A stretch of 64,000 bases of DNA. Source: Roseateles sp. SL47 (GTDB lineage Bacteria; Pseudomonadota; Gammaproteobacteria; Burkholderiales; Burkholderiaceae_C). Positions 1 to 9,165 of the stretch are shown one piece after another. The DNA lies in assembly GCF_026625885.1 (NCBI RefSeq), contig NZ_CP113068.1, forward strand, positions 1,612,001 to 1,676,000, written 5' to 3'. Under the pieces are notes generated by a model that worked only from the letters and a program-made list of their open reading frames with translations, did not search any database and was not told the origin of the DNA. The translations under genes and the position numbers were made by a program. Numbering within the stretch: position 1 is the first letter of the stretch; each line of letters opens with the position of its first letter.

Positions 1-202
1 CGCGGTCCGCCCACAGGGGGTTGGCCGGGTTGTGGCGCAGGTGGCGGTTCCACAGTGCCACGGCAATGTCCGCCATGCCCATGGGCGCGCCGGGGTGGCC
101 GGAATTGGCCTGCTGGACAGCATCCATGGCCAGGGCGCGGATGGCATTGGCCATCAGGGTGGAGGTGGGGGTGACGGCGACAGCGCTGGAGGACTCAGCC
201 AT
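1..202 (-). CDS. tkt: Transketolase, N-terminal part (runs off the window)
   Basis: The minus strand reads from an ATG at 202 into the window edge, giving the first 67 residues. After a short Ser/Thr/Val-rich leader comes [12 protein letters not shown], then the [13 protein letters not shown] stretch and the [10 protein letters not shown] segment. These are the hallmark N-terminal residues of transketolase, including the conserved His of SGHPG that lies in the thiamine diphosphate active site. Transketolase moves two-carbon units between sugar phosphates in the non-oxidative pentose phosphate and Calvin pathways, in the cytoplasm. The thiamine-binding GDG motif and the C-terminal domains are outside the window, so integrity cannot be judged. 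The next gene on this strand, the MurU-like gene, lies about 95 bases upstream. Confidence 0.93.
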   Translation of the reverse strand, partial: MAESSSAVAVTPTSTLMANAIRALAMDAVQQANSGHPGAPMGMADIAVALWNRHLRHNPANPLWADR

Positions 203-296
203 GGCAGGAAGGGGGGCAGTTGGCGAAAACCCCGAATTCTAAAGCCGGGTTGTCAATCGCGGTTTTGGGGAGCTTGGGGTGGGGTTCGCTGCCGGC

Positions 297-989
297 TCAG
301 GGCTGGTTGTTCAATGCGGCGATCTGCGCAGGCGTGCCGACATTCGCCCACGGCCCGGTATAGAGCTCGGCTGTCACCGCATGTGCCTGGATGGCGCGGT
401 CCAGGCTGAAACGGATGCGCTGGTGCTGGCCAGGCGAGACGCCGTCAAAAAAGGCGCGGCGGTACAGGCCAATGTTGCTGTACACCTGCAGGTCGCCGTC
501 CAGCGTGGCGTAACCGTCGCGGGCGATGCCGAAATCCCCGGTGGGATGGAGCGGCTGCTTCGGCACGAACCAGAGGTGGGCCAGCAACGGGCTGGCGGCA
601 AAGGCAGCGGCGCGGGCGGCGTCGAAACGGAAATCGGGAATGAAGATGTCGGCGGACACGGCCCAGAAGGCCTCGTCGCCGTCGGCGCACAAGAGGTCCA
701 GGGCCGTGGCAATGCCGCCGCCCGTCTCCAGCGCTCCACCAAACCGCTGCCCCTCATGGCTGTAGTGCAGATGGATGCCCCAACGGCTGCCATCACCCAG
801 CACCGCTTCGAACTGCTCGTCCAGCCAGGCGGTGTTGATGACGATGTCCCGGATGCCCGCCGCCACAAACGCCGCAATGTGCCACTCAATCAGCGGCTTG
901 CCACGCACCATCAACAGCGGCTTGGGCGTGTGGTCAGTCAACGGCCGCATGCGCTCGCCGCGCCCGGCCGCGAGAATCATGGCTCGCAT
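297..989 (-). CDS. murU: MurU-like sugar-1-phosphate nucleotidyltransferase
   Basis: This 230-residue protein starts MRAMILAAGRGERMRPLT and continues with PKPLL, the nucleotide-binding signature of sugar-phosphate nucleotidyltransferases. The length and the sequence match N-acetylmuramate alpha-1-phosphate uridylyltransferase (MurU), which makes UDP-MurNAc from recycled MurNAc-1-phosphate in the cell-wall recycling route found in many Gram-negatives. Conserved acidic metal ligands are plausible in the VSADIFIPDF segment (Asp in SAD). In other proteobacteria MurU pairs with the kinase AmgK; no kinase is next to it here, so a broader role such as mannose-1-phosphate guanylyltransferase-like activity stays possible. 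It is read in the same direction as transketolase. Confidence 0.8.
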   Translation of the reverse strand: MRAMILAAGRGERMRPLTDHTPKPLLMVRGKPLIEWHIAAFVAAGIRDIVINTAWLDEQFEAVLGDGSRWGIHLHYSHEGQRFGGALETGGGIATALDLLCADGDEAFWAVSADIFIPDFRFDAARAAAFAASPLLAHLWFVPKQPLHPTGDFGIARDGYATLDGDLQVYSNIGLYRRAFFDGVSPGQHQRIRFSLDRAIQAHAVTAELYTGPWANVGTPAQIAALNNQP

Positions 990-1068
990 CAGGTGAATCC
1001 AGGGTCAAAAATGAACTGCGACGGAGTGTAGAGGGCGGGCGCTTCGCCCGCTCAATCAATGCCCCGAC

Positions 1069-2199
1069 TCAATGCCCCGACGCCCGCCCCGCCCAGCGCT
1101 CACACTGCTGCCTCACCAACTCATTGAGCAATTGCTCGCGCTCCACCACGCCCCGGGCCCAGGTGGCATCGTTGCCCTGCCAGCGCATTTCCTCGCGGAT
1201 GAAGCGCAGCGCCGGCTCCGCGCGCAGGGCGGCGGCATGTGGCTCCAGCGCATGCAGCGTGACGTTGAGATCTTCCCGCAGGCTGCGGTGCTCACCCGTC
1301 TTGGGATCAACAAACGTGCCGTCCAGACCAAAACGACAGGCCTGGAAGCGGTTGAAGGTGTAGGGCAGATAGTCGTCTTCGGCCAGCGCAAAAGGCTGGT
1401 CGTGGCTGATCCAGCGTGCCAGGCATTGAATGAGCGCGGCCAGCGCCGATGCCTTTTCAATCGTCAGCGGGGTGTCCAACACCCGGACTTCAATCGTCCC
1501 ATACTCCGGCTTGGGGCGAATGTCCCAATAAAAGTCCTTCATGCTCTTGACCACGCCGGTGCGGGTCATCTTTTCGAAGAACACCAGGAAGTCGTCCCAG
1601 GTGAGCACAAAGGGCGCACGACCGGACAGCGGAAACGCAAACACCGAATTCAGCCGCGCCGAATGGAAGCCGGTGTCATTGCCCTGCACATAAGGGGAAG
1701 ACGCCGACAGCGCAATCAGATGCGGAATGAACCGCGAGAGCCCATGCAGCAGCCGCAGGGCCTGGTCCGGCCCTTCGCAGCCGATGTGCACATGCTGGCC
1801 AAACACGGTGAACTGCTTGCTCAGATAACCATACAGGCCGGAGATCTCCTGGAAGCGCGGCTTGTCGAAGATGCGCTGCTTGCTCCAGTGCTGATAGGGG
1901 TGGGTGCCCCCGCCCGAGAGGCCCAGGTTGAGCTTGTCGGCGGCGCGCACCAGTGCATCACGGGTGATGGTGAGCTGTTGCAGCACCTGCTCATAGCTGT
2001 CACACACGCCGGTGCACAGCTCGATCATGCTGTCGGTGATTTCCGGCGTCACATCTCCCGGGAGCGCCACGCCCTTCATCACCCGCAACAAGTCCTTGGA
2101 CCCGGGCATCAGGTCGTAATCGTGACGATTGACGATCTGCAGTTCCAGCTCCACGCCCATCGTCAGCGGGCGCGAGGTGGCAAAGGCTTCCAGACTCAT
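1069..2199 (-). CDS. YbdK-family carboxylate-amine ligase (GCS2 type)
   Basis: This 376-residue protein belongs by its pattern to the glutamate-cysteine ligase type 2 / YbdK family. Visible family features are the [10 protein letters not shown] opening, the [10 protein letters not shown] segment, GQHVHIGCE, the [19 protein letters not shown] run and the [12 protein letters not shown] block near the middle. Proteins of this family bind ATP and form an amide bond between a carboxylate and an amine; the E. coli member has weak glutamate-cysteine ligase activity and its natural substrate is uncertain. The start ATG at 2199 overlaps the stop of the upstream antiporter gene by four bases (ATGA at 2196-2199), so the two are probably translated from one message. 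No link of function between the two is obvious. Confidence 0.88.
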   Translation of the reverse strand: MSLEAFATSRPLTMGVELELQIVNRHDYDLMPGSKDLLRVMKGVALPGDVTPEITDSMIELCTGVCDSYEQVLQQLTITRDALVRAADKLNLGLSGGGTHPYQHWSKQRIFDKPRFQEISGLYGYLSKQFTVFGQHVHIGCEGPDQALRLLHGLSRFIPHLIALSASSPYVQGNDTGFHSARLNSVFAFPLSGRAPFVLTWDDFLVFFEKMTRTGVVKSMKDFYWDIRPKPEYGTIEVRVLDTPLTIEKASALAALIQCLARWISHDQPFALAEDDYLPYTFNRFQACRFGLDGTFVDPKTGEHRSLREDLNVTLHALEPHAAALRAEPALRFIREEMRWQGNDATWARGVVEREQLLNELVRQQCERWAGRASGH

Positions 2200-3437
2200 C
2201 GCTTGGGCTCCGAATGCGGGGTGTGCGGCTGATGTTCACCGGCCAGCCGCAGGGCCCATTGCACCGCGATGGGCCCCACCAGCTCCATCATCGCAATGGC
2301 GGAAAGAATGACTGGCGCCAGCACCGCAGCAATGTCTGGATGTCGGGCCTGGACCTCGCTGTAAAGCACCAGCGTGGTTCCAGAAAGCGGGCTCAAACAC
2401 ACCGCCAGCGCAATGCCCTGCCGCGCATCAATGCCGCTCAGCCGGGCCAGGCCCACCAGCGCCACCGCCTTGCCCAACAGGCGCAGCAGCAGCAAGGCCA
2501 GTGCCAGCACCGCCCCGGTGGCCAGCGCCTGCAGGTTCCAGGCCGATCCCACCACCACAAACAGCAGCAGCACCAGCACCCCACCGGCGGTGCCGAAGTG
2601 GCGCGGCCATACCCAGGGCCGCTCGGTGGTGTTGCGCAGCACCATGCCGGCGAGCAGCGGCACCAGCAGGGTGGAAAGGTTGAAGACGCGCGCCACGCTC
2701 AGCGCCACCAGCACCAGGCCCAGCAGCATCAGCACCGAGTTCTCATTGCGTAGATCCAGCCGCCGCATCAGCCAGGCCGTCAGCCGCGCCAGCACGATGG
2801 CCACAATGATGGAGCCGACAAAGGCATACAGCGGTTGCGCGATCGCCTCCAGCCAGTCGCCGCGTTGGTCCAGTTGCATCCAGCCCATCATCAGCTTGTG
2901 CGCAAGCACCGCATAGATGGTGTTGAGCGCGGCCAGGGCCACCATGCGTTCGCTGACCTGGCCGGCCGCCTGCAGTTCCGAGCCGACACGGCCAATCACG
3001 GCAGCGGAGGACGCCACCGTGAGCACCGCACAGCTCAGCGCCATCAGCGGCGCCACGCCCAGCAGGGTCAGCCCATAACCCACCACGATCAGTGTGGCGG
3101 CGGCTTCCGCCGCACTGGACCACAGCAGCGCCTTGTTGTTGCGCAGCCAGCGCAGATGGACGCGCGAGCCCATCTCGAACAGCAGCAGTGCCAGCGCCAG
3201 ATCAACGACCAGCCGCAAGCGCGCCGACAGCTCGGGATTGGAGAAGAAGCCATGCCCCAGCGCGGCCAGCAACATGCCAACCACGCTGTAGCCCAGCACA
3301 CGGGGCAGCCCCAGACGGCGGTTGACGAATTCGCCAAGCAGCCCGGCGGCCACCATGATCAGCGAGGCCCAGAACAGCCAGTCCAGGCGCGGAGGCCAGG
3401 TGCTGAACTGAAGAAAGTTCGCGAGGTCGTTCATCAA
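2196..3437 (-). CDS. Cation:proton antiporter, CPA2-like membrane protein
   Basis: This 413-residue protein is almost entirely hydrophobic, with about 11 to 13 likely membrane spans. It carries features of the monovalent cation:proton antiporter-2 family: [20 protein letters not shown] near residues 43-62, a [19 protein letters not shown] segment, and a later [15 protein letters not shown] segment. It lacks the C-terminal TrkA-N nucleotide domain of full-length KefB/KefC, and so resembles the short antiporters. It would exchange Na+ or K+ for protons across the inner membrane; the ion cannot be told from sequence. [20 protein letters not shown] start is consistent with the chosen ATG. The stop overlaps the start of the YbdK-like gene. 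Confidence 0.85.
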   Translation of the reverse strand: MMNDLANFLQFSTWPPRLDWLFWASLIMVAAGLLGEFVNRRLGLPRVLGYSVVGMLLAALGHGFFSNPELSARLRLVVDLALALLLFEMGSRVHLRWLRNNKALLWSSAAEAAATLIVVGYGLTLLGVAPLMALSCAVLTVASSAAVIGRVGSELQAAGQVSERMVALAALNTIYAVLAHKLMMGWMQLDQRGDWLEAIAQPLYAFVGSIIVAIVLARLTAWLMRRLDLRNENSVLMLLGLVLVALSVARVFNLSTLLVPLLAGMVLRNTTERPWVWPRHFGTAGGVLVLLLFVVVGSAWNLQALATGAVLALALLLLRLLGKAVALVGLARLSGIDARQGIALAVCLSPLSGTTLVLYSEVQARHPDIAAVLAPVILSAIAMMELVGPIAVQWALRLAGEHQPHTPHSEPKR

Positions 3438-3547
3438 AACGGAGGTACTCCTCGGTTGGTGAGCGGCCGGCCATTCTAGGCTGCGATCCGCGCTGATTCC
3501 CCGTCAGGATTCAGCGGCGAAAGTGCGGTGGCGCACGTTGACCATGC

Positions 3548-4528
3548 TCACGCCGCCAGAGGCCGGGTGATGTCGTCGATGCGTTGGATCAGTTCGGTTG
3601 TGAGCTTCGGTGTGACGGTCAAGGCGCCGAGGTTGTCCTGCAATTGGGACAGCCGGCTGGCCCCAAGGATGACGGTCGATACCCGTGGGTTGCGGTTGAT
3701 CCAGGCGATGGCCAGTTGCGCCAGCGTGCAACCCAGCGCCTTCGCAATGACTTCCAACTGGGTCACTGCTTCATTCTTGGCCTTGTCCTGCAACTGCTCG
3801 CGCATCCAGCTCATGTTGTCCAGCGACGCCCGGCTGCCGTCCGGAATACCGCTGCGATATTTGCCGGTGAGCAGACCCGACGCCAACGGGCTCCAGGTGG
3901 TCAGGCCCAGGCCGATGTCTTCATACAGGCGGGCATATTCCTGCTCCACCCGCTGGCGGTGGAAAAGGTTGTATTGAGGTTGCTCCATCACCGGCTTGTG
4001 CAGGTGATGGCGCTCCGCAATTTCATAGGCCGCGCGGATGTCCGCAGCGCTCCATTCGCTGGTTCCCCAATACAAGGCCTTGCCCTGCGTGATCATGTCA
4101 CTCATGGCCCGCACCGTTTCTTCGATGGGCGTGTTCGGGTCCGGGCGGTGGCAATACACGAGGTCGATGAAATCCAGCTGCATCCGCTTGAGCGAGCCAT
4201 CAATGGCCTGCATCAGGTATTTGCGGTTGAGTGTGTTCTGGAAGTTGACGGTGACGCCTTCGCGCTCCAGGCCCCAGTAGAACTTGGTGGACACCACATA
4301 GGTGTGGCGAGCCCAGCCCAACTGGCGGAACACCTGGCCCATGATTTCTTCGCTCTTGCCCAGGGCATAGACCTCGGCGTTGTCGAAGAAGTTCACCCCG
4401 GCGTCGCGGGCAGCGGCCATCATTTCCACGGCGGCGCTGATGTCCACCTGGTTGTGATACGTCACCCATGACCCCAACGACAACTCGGAAACTTGCAGGC
4501 CACTGCGGCCCAAACGGCGGTATTGCAT
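3548..4528 (-). CDS. Aldo/keto reductase, Kv-beta/YghZ-like
   Basis: This is a 326-residue NADPH-dependent aldo/keto reductase. The start at 4528 is chosen because [20 protein letters not shown] is the canonical opening of the family and a GAGAGGA-type ribosome site lies just upstream; the frame stays open for about 100 more codons, but that part is not family-like. The catalytic tetrad is visible as Asp49 and Tyr54 ([15 protein letters not shown]), Lys82 (STKFYWG) and His127 (LVYCHRPDP). The C-terminal cofactor region is seen in [17 protein letters not shown]. The family resembles voltage-gated potassium channel beta subunits and the E. coli methylglyoxal reductase YghZ. It faces away from the hydroxylase gene at 4761. 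Confidence 0.92.
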   Translation of the reverse strand: MQYRRLGRSGLQVSELSLGSWVTYHNQVDISAAVEMMAAARDAGVNFFDNAEVYALGKSEEIMGQVFRQLGWARHTYVVSTKFYWGLEREGVTVNFQNTLNRKYLMQAIDGSLKRMQLDFIDLVYCHRPDPNTPIEETVRAMSDMITQGKALYWGTSEWSAADIRAAYEIAERHHLHKPVMEQPQYNLFHRQRVEQEYARLYEDIGLGLTTWSPLASGLLTGKYRSGIPDGSRASLDNMSWMREQLQDKAKNEAVTQLEVIAKALGCTLAQLAIAWINRNPRVSTVILGASRLSQLQDNLGALTVTPKLTTELIQRIDDITRPLAA

Positions 4529-4760
4529 GGTGGTGTCCTCTCTCGTGAAGAATCGCTGCGGCTCCTCCGCCCAGGTGGGACGGTGGCCGCAGACAGCGAG
4601 CAAGCGTAGCGGACTTGCATCAACCTTGCGCCAACGCAGCATCGGTGTTGGGCGGAGGGCGAAAGCCGCGCCGTTGGAGGGGCAGGTCACGGGGGCGGCG
4701 CTATAGTGACCGCACCGTGCCGCCGCCGTCGGGCGGCACCTGCCGTACGGGGCCACCGCC

Positions 4761-6053
4761 ATGTCAGAGTCCACTGCCCGCCACGCCTTTGGTGCTTCTC
4801 GCTTTTCCAGTGCGTCCCGCGCTGAGGCCTCGTCGCAGGCCACTGCGGGTGCGTCCTCGTCCCTGAGGCTGGCCGTGGTGGGGGCCGGGCCGGCCGGTCT
4901 GGCCCTGGCGCTGCTGGCGGCACGTTATCTGCCGCTGGCGCAGATCAGCCTGTTTGATGCACGCCCGCTGGAGCGGGATGTGTCCAAAGACCCGCGCACC
5001 TTGGCCCTGTCCCTGGGCAGCATCCAATTGCTGCAACGATTGAAGGTGTGGCCGGCGGCGCATGCGCAGCCCATTCGTGAAGTCCACGTCAGCCAGGCCC
5101 CGCCCACGCTGCGGAGCCCATGGTTCGGTGCTTCGGGAGAGCCCGAGGTGCGGATCTCGGCCTCGGAGCAGGGCGTCGATCAATTGGGCGCCGTGCTGAG
5201 TTATGGGCAACTCGTGGCCCCGCTCCAGGCCGCCTGGCAAGCCGCAGCGGCCTTGGAGCCGGCGCGCTTGTTCACCCGCTTTGGTCAGCCGGTGACCGGC
5301 ATGAAGCAGGACACGGCGGGTGAGGTGGAGATCGACGCGGGCATTGTTGAACGTTTTGATCTGGCCATCGTGGCCGAAGGCGGGGTGTTTGCCGAGCAGG
5401 CGCGCAAGGCGCTCAGCCACGACTATCGGCAAAACGCATGGGTGGGCACGGTGACCTTGTCTCCGGGCACACCGGCGGGTGTCGCCTATGAGCGCTTCAC
5501 ACGTCGGGGGCCACTGGCGCTGTTGCCGCTCCCTGATCAGGACGGACGCCGTCGCGCTGCGCTGGTGTGGTGCCAGCCGCAGGACGAGGATGAGGTCGCG
5601 TCGCTCAGCGATGCCCAGCGCCTGATGGTCATCCAGCACCAATTGCCCGATGCCGTGGGGCCACTGCTGGACATCAGCGCCCTGAAGTGTTTCCCGCTGG
5701 GCCTCAATGCGGAACGGACCCTGGTGGAGGGCCGCTGCGTGCGCATCGGCAATGCGGCGCAGACCCTGCATCCGGTGGCCGGGCAGGGGCTGAATCTGGG
5801 TCTGCGGGATGCGTTCTCGCTGGTGGAGGCCTTGCGGCGGCAAGCGTCGGTGGACGCGGCGCTGCGCCGGGTGGAGTTCCAACGTGCGCCGGACCGTTGG
5901 GCCACCATCGTCACCACCGATGCCCTGGCCCGCAGCTTTGTCTGGCGGTGGCCCGGTCTGCCGGCTGCGCGAGGCATGGGTCTGGCCGCGCTGCAAGCCC
6001 TGCCCCCCGTCAAGCGGATGCTTGCACAACAGATGATGTTTGGCCGCCGGTGA
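4761..6053 (+). CDS. UbiH/COQ6-family FAD-dependent monooxygenase
   Basis: This 430-residue flavoprotein has the FAD dinucleotide motif at residues 41-46 ([14 protein letters not shown]), the [15 protein letters not shown] motif of ubiquinone hydroxylases, and the second FAD motif [22 protein letters not shown] with the His-Pro pair typical of the UbiH/UbiF/UbiI group. Such enzymes hydroxylate the ring of ubiquinone precursors on the inner membrane face. Which ring position is used cannot be told without comparison with paralogues, so no symbol is given. The first 35 residues before the FAD fold are Ser/Ala-rich and not family-like, and the true start could be later, although no better ATG is seen. 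A TATAGT box lies at 4702-4707. The stop overlaps the next gene. Confidence 0.85.
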   Translation: MSESTARHAFGASRFSSASRAEASSQATAGASSSLRLAVVGAGPAGLALALLAARYLPLAQISLFDARPLERDVSKDPRTLALSLGSIQLLQRLKVWPAAHAQPIREVHVSQAPPTLRSPWFGASGEPEVRISASEQGVDQLGAVLSYGQLVAPLQAAWQAAAALEPARLFTRFGQPVTGMKQDTAGEVEIDAGIVERFDLAIVAEGGVFAEQARKALSHDYRQNAWVGTVTLSPGTPAGVAYERFTRRGPLALLPLPDQDGRRRAALVWCQPQDEDEVASLSDAQRLMVIQHQLPDAVGPLLDISALKCFPLGLNAERTLVEGRCVRIGNAAQTLHPVAGQGLNLGLRDAFSLVEALRRQASVDAALRRVEFQRAPDRWATIVTTDALARSFVWRWPGLPAARGMGLAALQALPPVKRMLAQQMMFGRR

Positions 6054-7261
6054 CCGCTGCTTCCAGTGACTGGGCCCAGCCCGGCACCCCGGCTTATCGC
6101 CGTATCACAGTCGCCCTGTTCCTCGCGGGTTTCACCACGTTCTCGCTGCTCTACAGCGTGCAGCCGCTGCTGCCGCTGTTTGCGCAGGAGTTTCAGGTGG
6201 GGGCCGCAGCGAGCGCCTTGTCGCTCTCGCTGGCCACCGGCTGCCTGGCCTTTGCCATCCTGTGCGCGGGCGCGCTCTCGGAGAGCATGGACCGGCGTCG
6301 GCTGATGTTTGCCTCGATGACGCTGGCTGCGCTGCTCAACCTGCTGGCGTCGCTGCTGCCCAGCTGGCATGGTTTGCTGCTGGCCCGCGCGGTGGAAGGC
6401 TTGGTGCTGGGCGGTGTGCCTGCCGTGGCCATGGCGTATCTGGCGGAGGAAATTCATCCCGGCGGCCTGGGGCGCGCCATGGGGCAGTATGTGGGGGGCA
6501 CGGCCTTTGGCGGCATGATGGGCCGTGTGGGTGTGAGCGTCTTGAGTGATGCGTTTGGCTGGAGGCCCGCACTGTTGATCGTCAGCGGGGTGGGGCTGTT
6601 GGCGGCGGCGGGTTTCTGGTGGCTGCTGCCGCCCTCCAAGCACTTTGTGCGTCGGCAGGGTGTGAAGCTGTCGGACCATGTGTCGGCCTGGCGTGCGCAC
6701 CTGACGCATCCGGCCTTGCCTTTTCTGTTTGCCATGGGCTTCCTGATGATGGGAACGTTTGTGGCGTTCTACAACTACGCGGGCTTCCGTCTGATGCGGG
6801 CGCCGTTTTCGCTTAGCCAGAGCGCCATCGGGCTGATCTTCTGCGCCTATCTGTTTGGCATCGTGGCTTCGACCACGGCAGGTGGGCTGTCAGACCGGGT
6901 GGGGCGTGCGCCTGCCTTGCTGACGGGCATCGGTCTGGCGATGGCGGGGGTGTTGCTGGGCCTGTCGAGCTGGCTGCCGGTGGTGATTGTTGGCATCGTA
7001 TTGCTGACCATCGGTTTTTTCGTTGCGCATTCGGTCAGCAGCGCCTGGGTGGGTGCGCTGGGTGGCCGCAGCAAGGGCCATGCGGCGTCGCTGTATCTGT
7101 TGGCCTACTACGTGGGGTCCAGCACGCTGGGCGCGTTTGGCGGCTGGTTCTGGGACCACCAGGGGTGGCCGGCACTGGTGGTGTATGTGGTGACGCTGCT
7201 GGTCACGGCGTTTGGGGCTGCGCTGGTGCTTCGGGGCAGAACTTCGCGCCCCGCTCAGTGA
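6050..7261 (+). CDS. MFS transporter, YnfM-like, with GTG start coupled to the hydroxylase
   Basis: This 403-residue 12-span major facilitator protein is read from a GTG at 6050-6052 that overlaps the TGA of the hydroxylase (GTGA). The open frame extends far upstream inside the hydroxylase gene but gives no membrane sequence there, so the GTG is the most sensible start. After a short hydrophilic leader the first span is ITVALFLAGFTTFSLLYSV, followed by PLLPLFAQEFQ. The MFS loop 2-3 signature appears as ALSESMDRRRLMF and the central GGLSDRVGRAPALL repeats it in the second half. The E. coli YnfM group are putative arabinose or drug efflux proteins. Substrate unknown; coupling to a quinone-type hydroxylase may only reflect genome packing. 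Confidence 0.87.
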   Translation: MTAASSDWAQPGTPAYRRITVALFLAGFTTFSLLYSVQPLLPLFAQEFQVGAAASALSLSLATGCLAFAILCAGALSESMDRRRLMFASMTLAALLNLLASLLPSWHGLLLARAVEGLVLGGVPAVAMAYLAEEIHPGGLGRAMGQYVGGTAFGGMMGRVGVSVLSDAFGWRPALLIVSGVGLLAAAGFWWLLPPSKHFVRRQGVKLSDHVSAWRAHLTHPALPFLFAMGFLMMGTFVAFYNYAGFRLMRAPFSLSQSAIGLIFCAYLFGIVASTTAGGLSDRVGRAPALLTGIGLAMAGVLLGLSSWLPVVIVGIVLLTIGFFVAHSVSSAWVGALGGRSKGHAASLYLLAYYVGSSTLGAFGGWFWDHQGWPALVVYVVTLLVTAFGAALVLRGRTSRPAQ

Positions 7262-7295
7262 CGCACCTGGCGGGCAGCGCCACTCGCTGATTGGA

Positions 7296-7526
7296 TCAAG
7301 TGCGTCGATGGCGACGATGAACTTGGCGCAAGGCCGCCAGCACACTCAACTGCAGCAGGCAGATCAGCAAGGCCATCAGTACAACCGACGACCATCCGTT
7401 TGTGTCGGTGAAGTAGATCAGCGCGATGATGCCCAGACACTGAAAGACAAAGAACGACCAGAACTTGGCAGGGCTTCCCACCACGCTGTCGATCCAATCG
7501 TCAGGAGGATTGAGGAGGGTTCGCAT
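7296..7526 (-). CDS. Small two-span membrane protein, unknown
   Basis: This is a 76-residue open frame on the minus strand, convergent with the MFS gene. It shows a hydrophilic start (MRTLLNPPDDWIDSV), then two hydrophobic stretches, FWSFFVFQCLGIIALIYF and SSVVLMALLICLLQLSVLAAL, then a basic tail ending in HRRHRRT. That charge pattern fits a real inner-membrane protein. Against it, no strong ribosome site is visible and the frame is short. The local composition is less G+C-rich than the surroundings. I do not recognise a family. A second overlapping frame (7255-7497) is discarded because it lacks membrane logic. Confidence 0.45.
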   Translation of the reverse strand: MRTLLNPPDDWIDSVVGSPAKFWSFFVFQCLGIIALIYFTDTNGWSSVVLMALLICLLQLSVLAALRQVHRRHRRT

Positions 7527-7689
7527 GTCCGCAACGATCGGCTTTCCGAAGACATCCGTCCATCAACCTTTTTGAGGACACCCCGCAGCCTGGAACCCGT
7601 AGCCCCGTCTCCCTGACACCACGCTGAATCCCACGCTTGGGGTTTCCCAGTACGTATTCATGTGTGTGCATTTGGCCGGGATTGATGCA

Positions 7690-7705
7690 CCATCTTCCAA
7701 GATGG
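7690..7705. promoter_or_regulatory. Inverted repeat upstream of the branched-chain transporter
   Basis: CCATCTT-CC-AAGATGG is a perfect 7-2-7 inverted repeat about 100 bases before the binding-protein start at 7805. It lies in a gene-free stretch (7527-7804) and is a reasonable candidate operator for a dimeric regulator. No regulator is identified. Confidence 0.35.
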
Positions 7706-7804
7706 CCGGCATCCTCACGCCGCGCGCGTTCGTTCGGTGTGCAACGGCGCGACAGTCGGCCCTCGGTGCCCTCATGTTCACGAGATCAAAGACGGAGACA
7801 AAAC

Positions 7805-9061
7805 ATGAAGTTCAGCGCGCGTTGGATGGGTGTTCCCCTGTTGGCTATTCCCCTGGCCATTCCCTTGGCCCTGACCAGTTTTGGTGCACAGGCAGCCGAT
7901 CCCATCAAGATCGGGGTGTCCGGGCCCTTCACCGGTGGCTCTTCCTCCATGGGGGTGAGCATGCGGGACGGCGTTCGGCTGGCCGCTCAGGAAATCAACG
8001 CCGCTGGCGGGGTCTTGGGCCGGCAGATTCAGCTGGTGGAGCGGGATGACGAAGCCAAGAACGAGCGCGGCGTCCAGATCGCCCAGGAGCTGATCAACCG
8101 CGAAAAGGTTGCCGCCACCGTCGGCTTCATCAATACCGGCGTCGCCCTGGCGGCCCAGCGCTTCTACCAGGAAGCCAAGATCCCGGTGATGAACAACGTG
8201 GCCACCGGCTCGGTGATCACCCAGCAATTCGCCAATCAGCCCGACAACTACATCTTCCGCAATGCCGCGCATGACAGCATCCAGGCGCCGATGATCGTGG
8301 AAGAAGCATTGGCCCGCCGCGGTTTCAAGAAGGTGGCCATCCTCGCCGATTCCACCAACTACGGTCAGCTCGGCCGGCAGGATCTGGAGAAGGCGCTGGA
8401 CCTCAAGGGCATCAAACCGGTGGCGGTGGAAAAGTTCAACATCAAGGATGTGGACATGACCCCGCAACTGCTCAAGGCCAAGGAAGCCGGTGCGGAGGCC
8501 ATCCTCACCTACGGCATCGGCCCTGAGCTGGCCCAGATCGCCAACGGCATGACCAAGCTGGGCTGGAAGGTGCCGATGATCGGCAGCTGGACCCTATCGA
8601 TGGCCAATTACATCGACAACGCCGGCCCCGGCGGTGAAGGCGCCCGCATGCCGCAGACCTTCATCCAGGAGCCCACCACGCCCAAGCGGCAGTCCTTCAT
8701 CGTTGCCTACCTGAAGACGTTCAACCCGAAGAACAGCCGCATCGACTCCCCCGTGTCGGCGGCCCAGGGCTACGACTCCATCTACCTGCTCGCCGCCGCC
8801 ATCAAGCAGGCCGGCAGCACCGACGGCTCCAAGATCAGGGCCGCGCTGGAAGACCTGAAAACCCCGGTGGAAGGTGTGGTCACCACCTACAACAAGCCGT
8901 TCTCCAAGGCCGACCACGAAGCCATCACCGCCAACATCCCGGTGTTTGGCGAGGTGAAGGGCCAGCGTGTGGTCTACGCCTATGAGGCCGACTTCAAGAA
9001 GGCCTCCGAGGTGCGCGTCAAGGACGTCAACGCCAAGGGCGCCCTCAGCCAGAAGAAGTGA
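7805..9061 (+). CDS. Branched-chain amino acid type ABC transporter, periplasmic binding protein
   Basis: This 418-residue exported binding protein opens MKFSARWMGVPLLAIPLAIP and continues to an AQAADPIKIG signal-peptidase site. The ATG at 7805 follows a GGAGAC ribosome site; an upstream extension of the frame is not protein-like. The fold markers of the Leu/Ile/Val-binding family are clear: IKIGVSGPFTGGSSSMG, GVRLAAQEINAAGGVLGR, ERDDEAKNE and the AAQGYDSIYLLAAAIKQAGS helix. It captures the substrate in the periplasm and hands it to the permease pair encoded next. The true ligand could be an amino acid, amide, urea or aromatic acid; family membership alone does not decide. A hairpin after the stop may let this gene be expressed above the membrane genes. 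Confidence 0.92.
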   Translation: MKFSARWMGVPLLAIPLAIPLALTSFGAQAADPIKIGVSGPFTGGSSSMGVSMRDGVRLAAQEINAAGGVLGRQIQLVERDDEAKNERGVQIAQELINREKVAATVGFINTGVALAAQRFYQEAKIPVMNNVATGSVITQQFANQPDNYIFRNAAHDSIQAPMIVEEALARRGFKKVAILADSTNYGQLGRQDLEKALDLKGIKPVAVEKFNIKDVDMTPQLLKAKEAGAEAILTYGIGPELAQIANGMTKLGWKVPMIGSWTLSMANYIDNAGPGGEGARMPQTFIQEPTTPKRQSFIVAYLKTFNPKNSRIDSPVSAAQGYDSIYLLAAAIKQAGSTDGSKIRAALEDLKTPVEGVVTTYNKPFSKADHEAITANIPVFGEVKGQRVVYAYEADFKKASEVRVKDVNAKGALSQKK

Positions 9062-9069
9062 CTCCCCGT

Positions 9070-9096
9070 ACGGCCGCCTCCAGCGGCCGTTTTGTT
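9070..9096 (+). terminator. Hairpin with T-rich tail after the binding-protein gene
   Basis: ACGGCCGC (9070-9077), loop CTCCA, GCGGCCGT (9083-9090), then TTTGTTGTT. It begins 9 bases after the stop and 70 bases before the permease gene, so it may be a partial terminator that trims expression of the downstream genes relative to the binding protein. Confidence 0.65.
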
Positions 9097-9165
9097 GTTC
9101 ACCCGTGACGGCCGCGCCTTCGTCCTGGAGGTCGCTGCCGTTGCGTCAGCAGTCCCGGACCCGGT

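Noticed and set aside
1033-1051. GC-rich hairpin downstream of the YbdK-like gene as terminator
   Set aside because: The stem GCGGGCG/CGCCCGC is perfect but no T-run follows on the minus strand.
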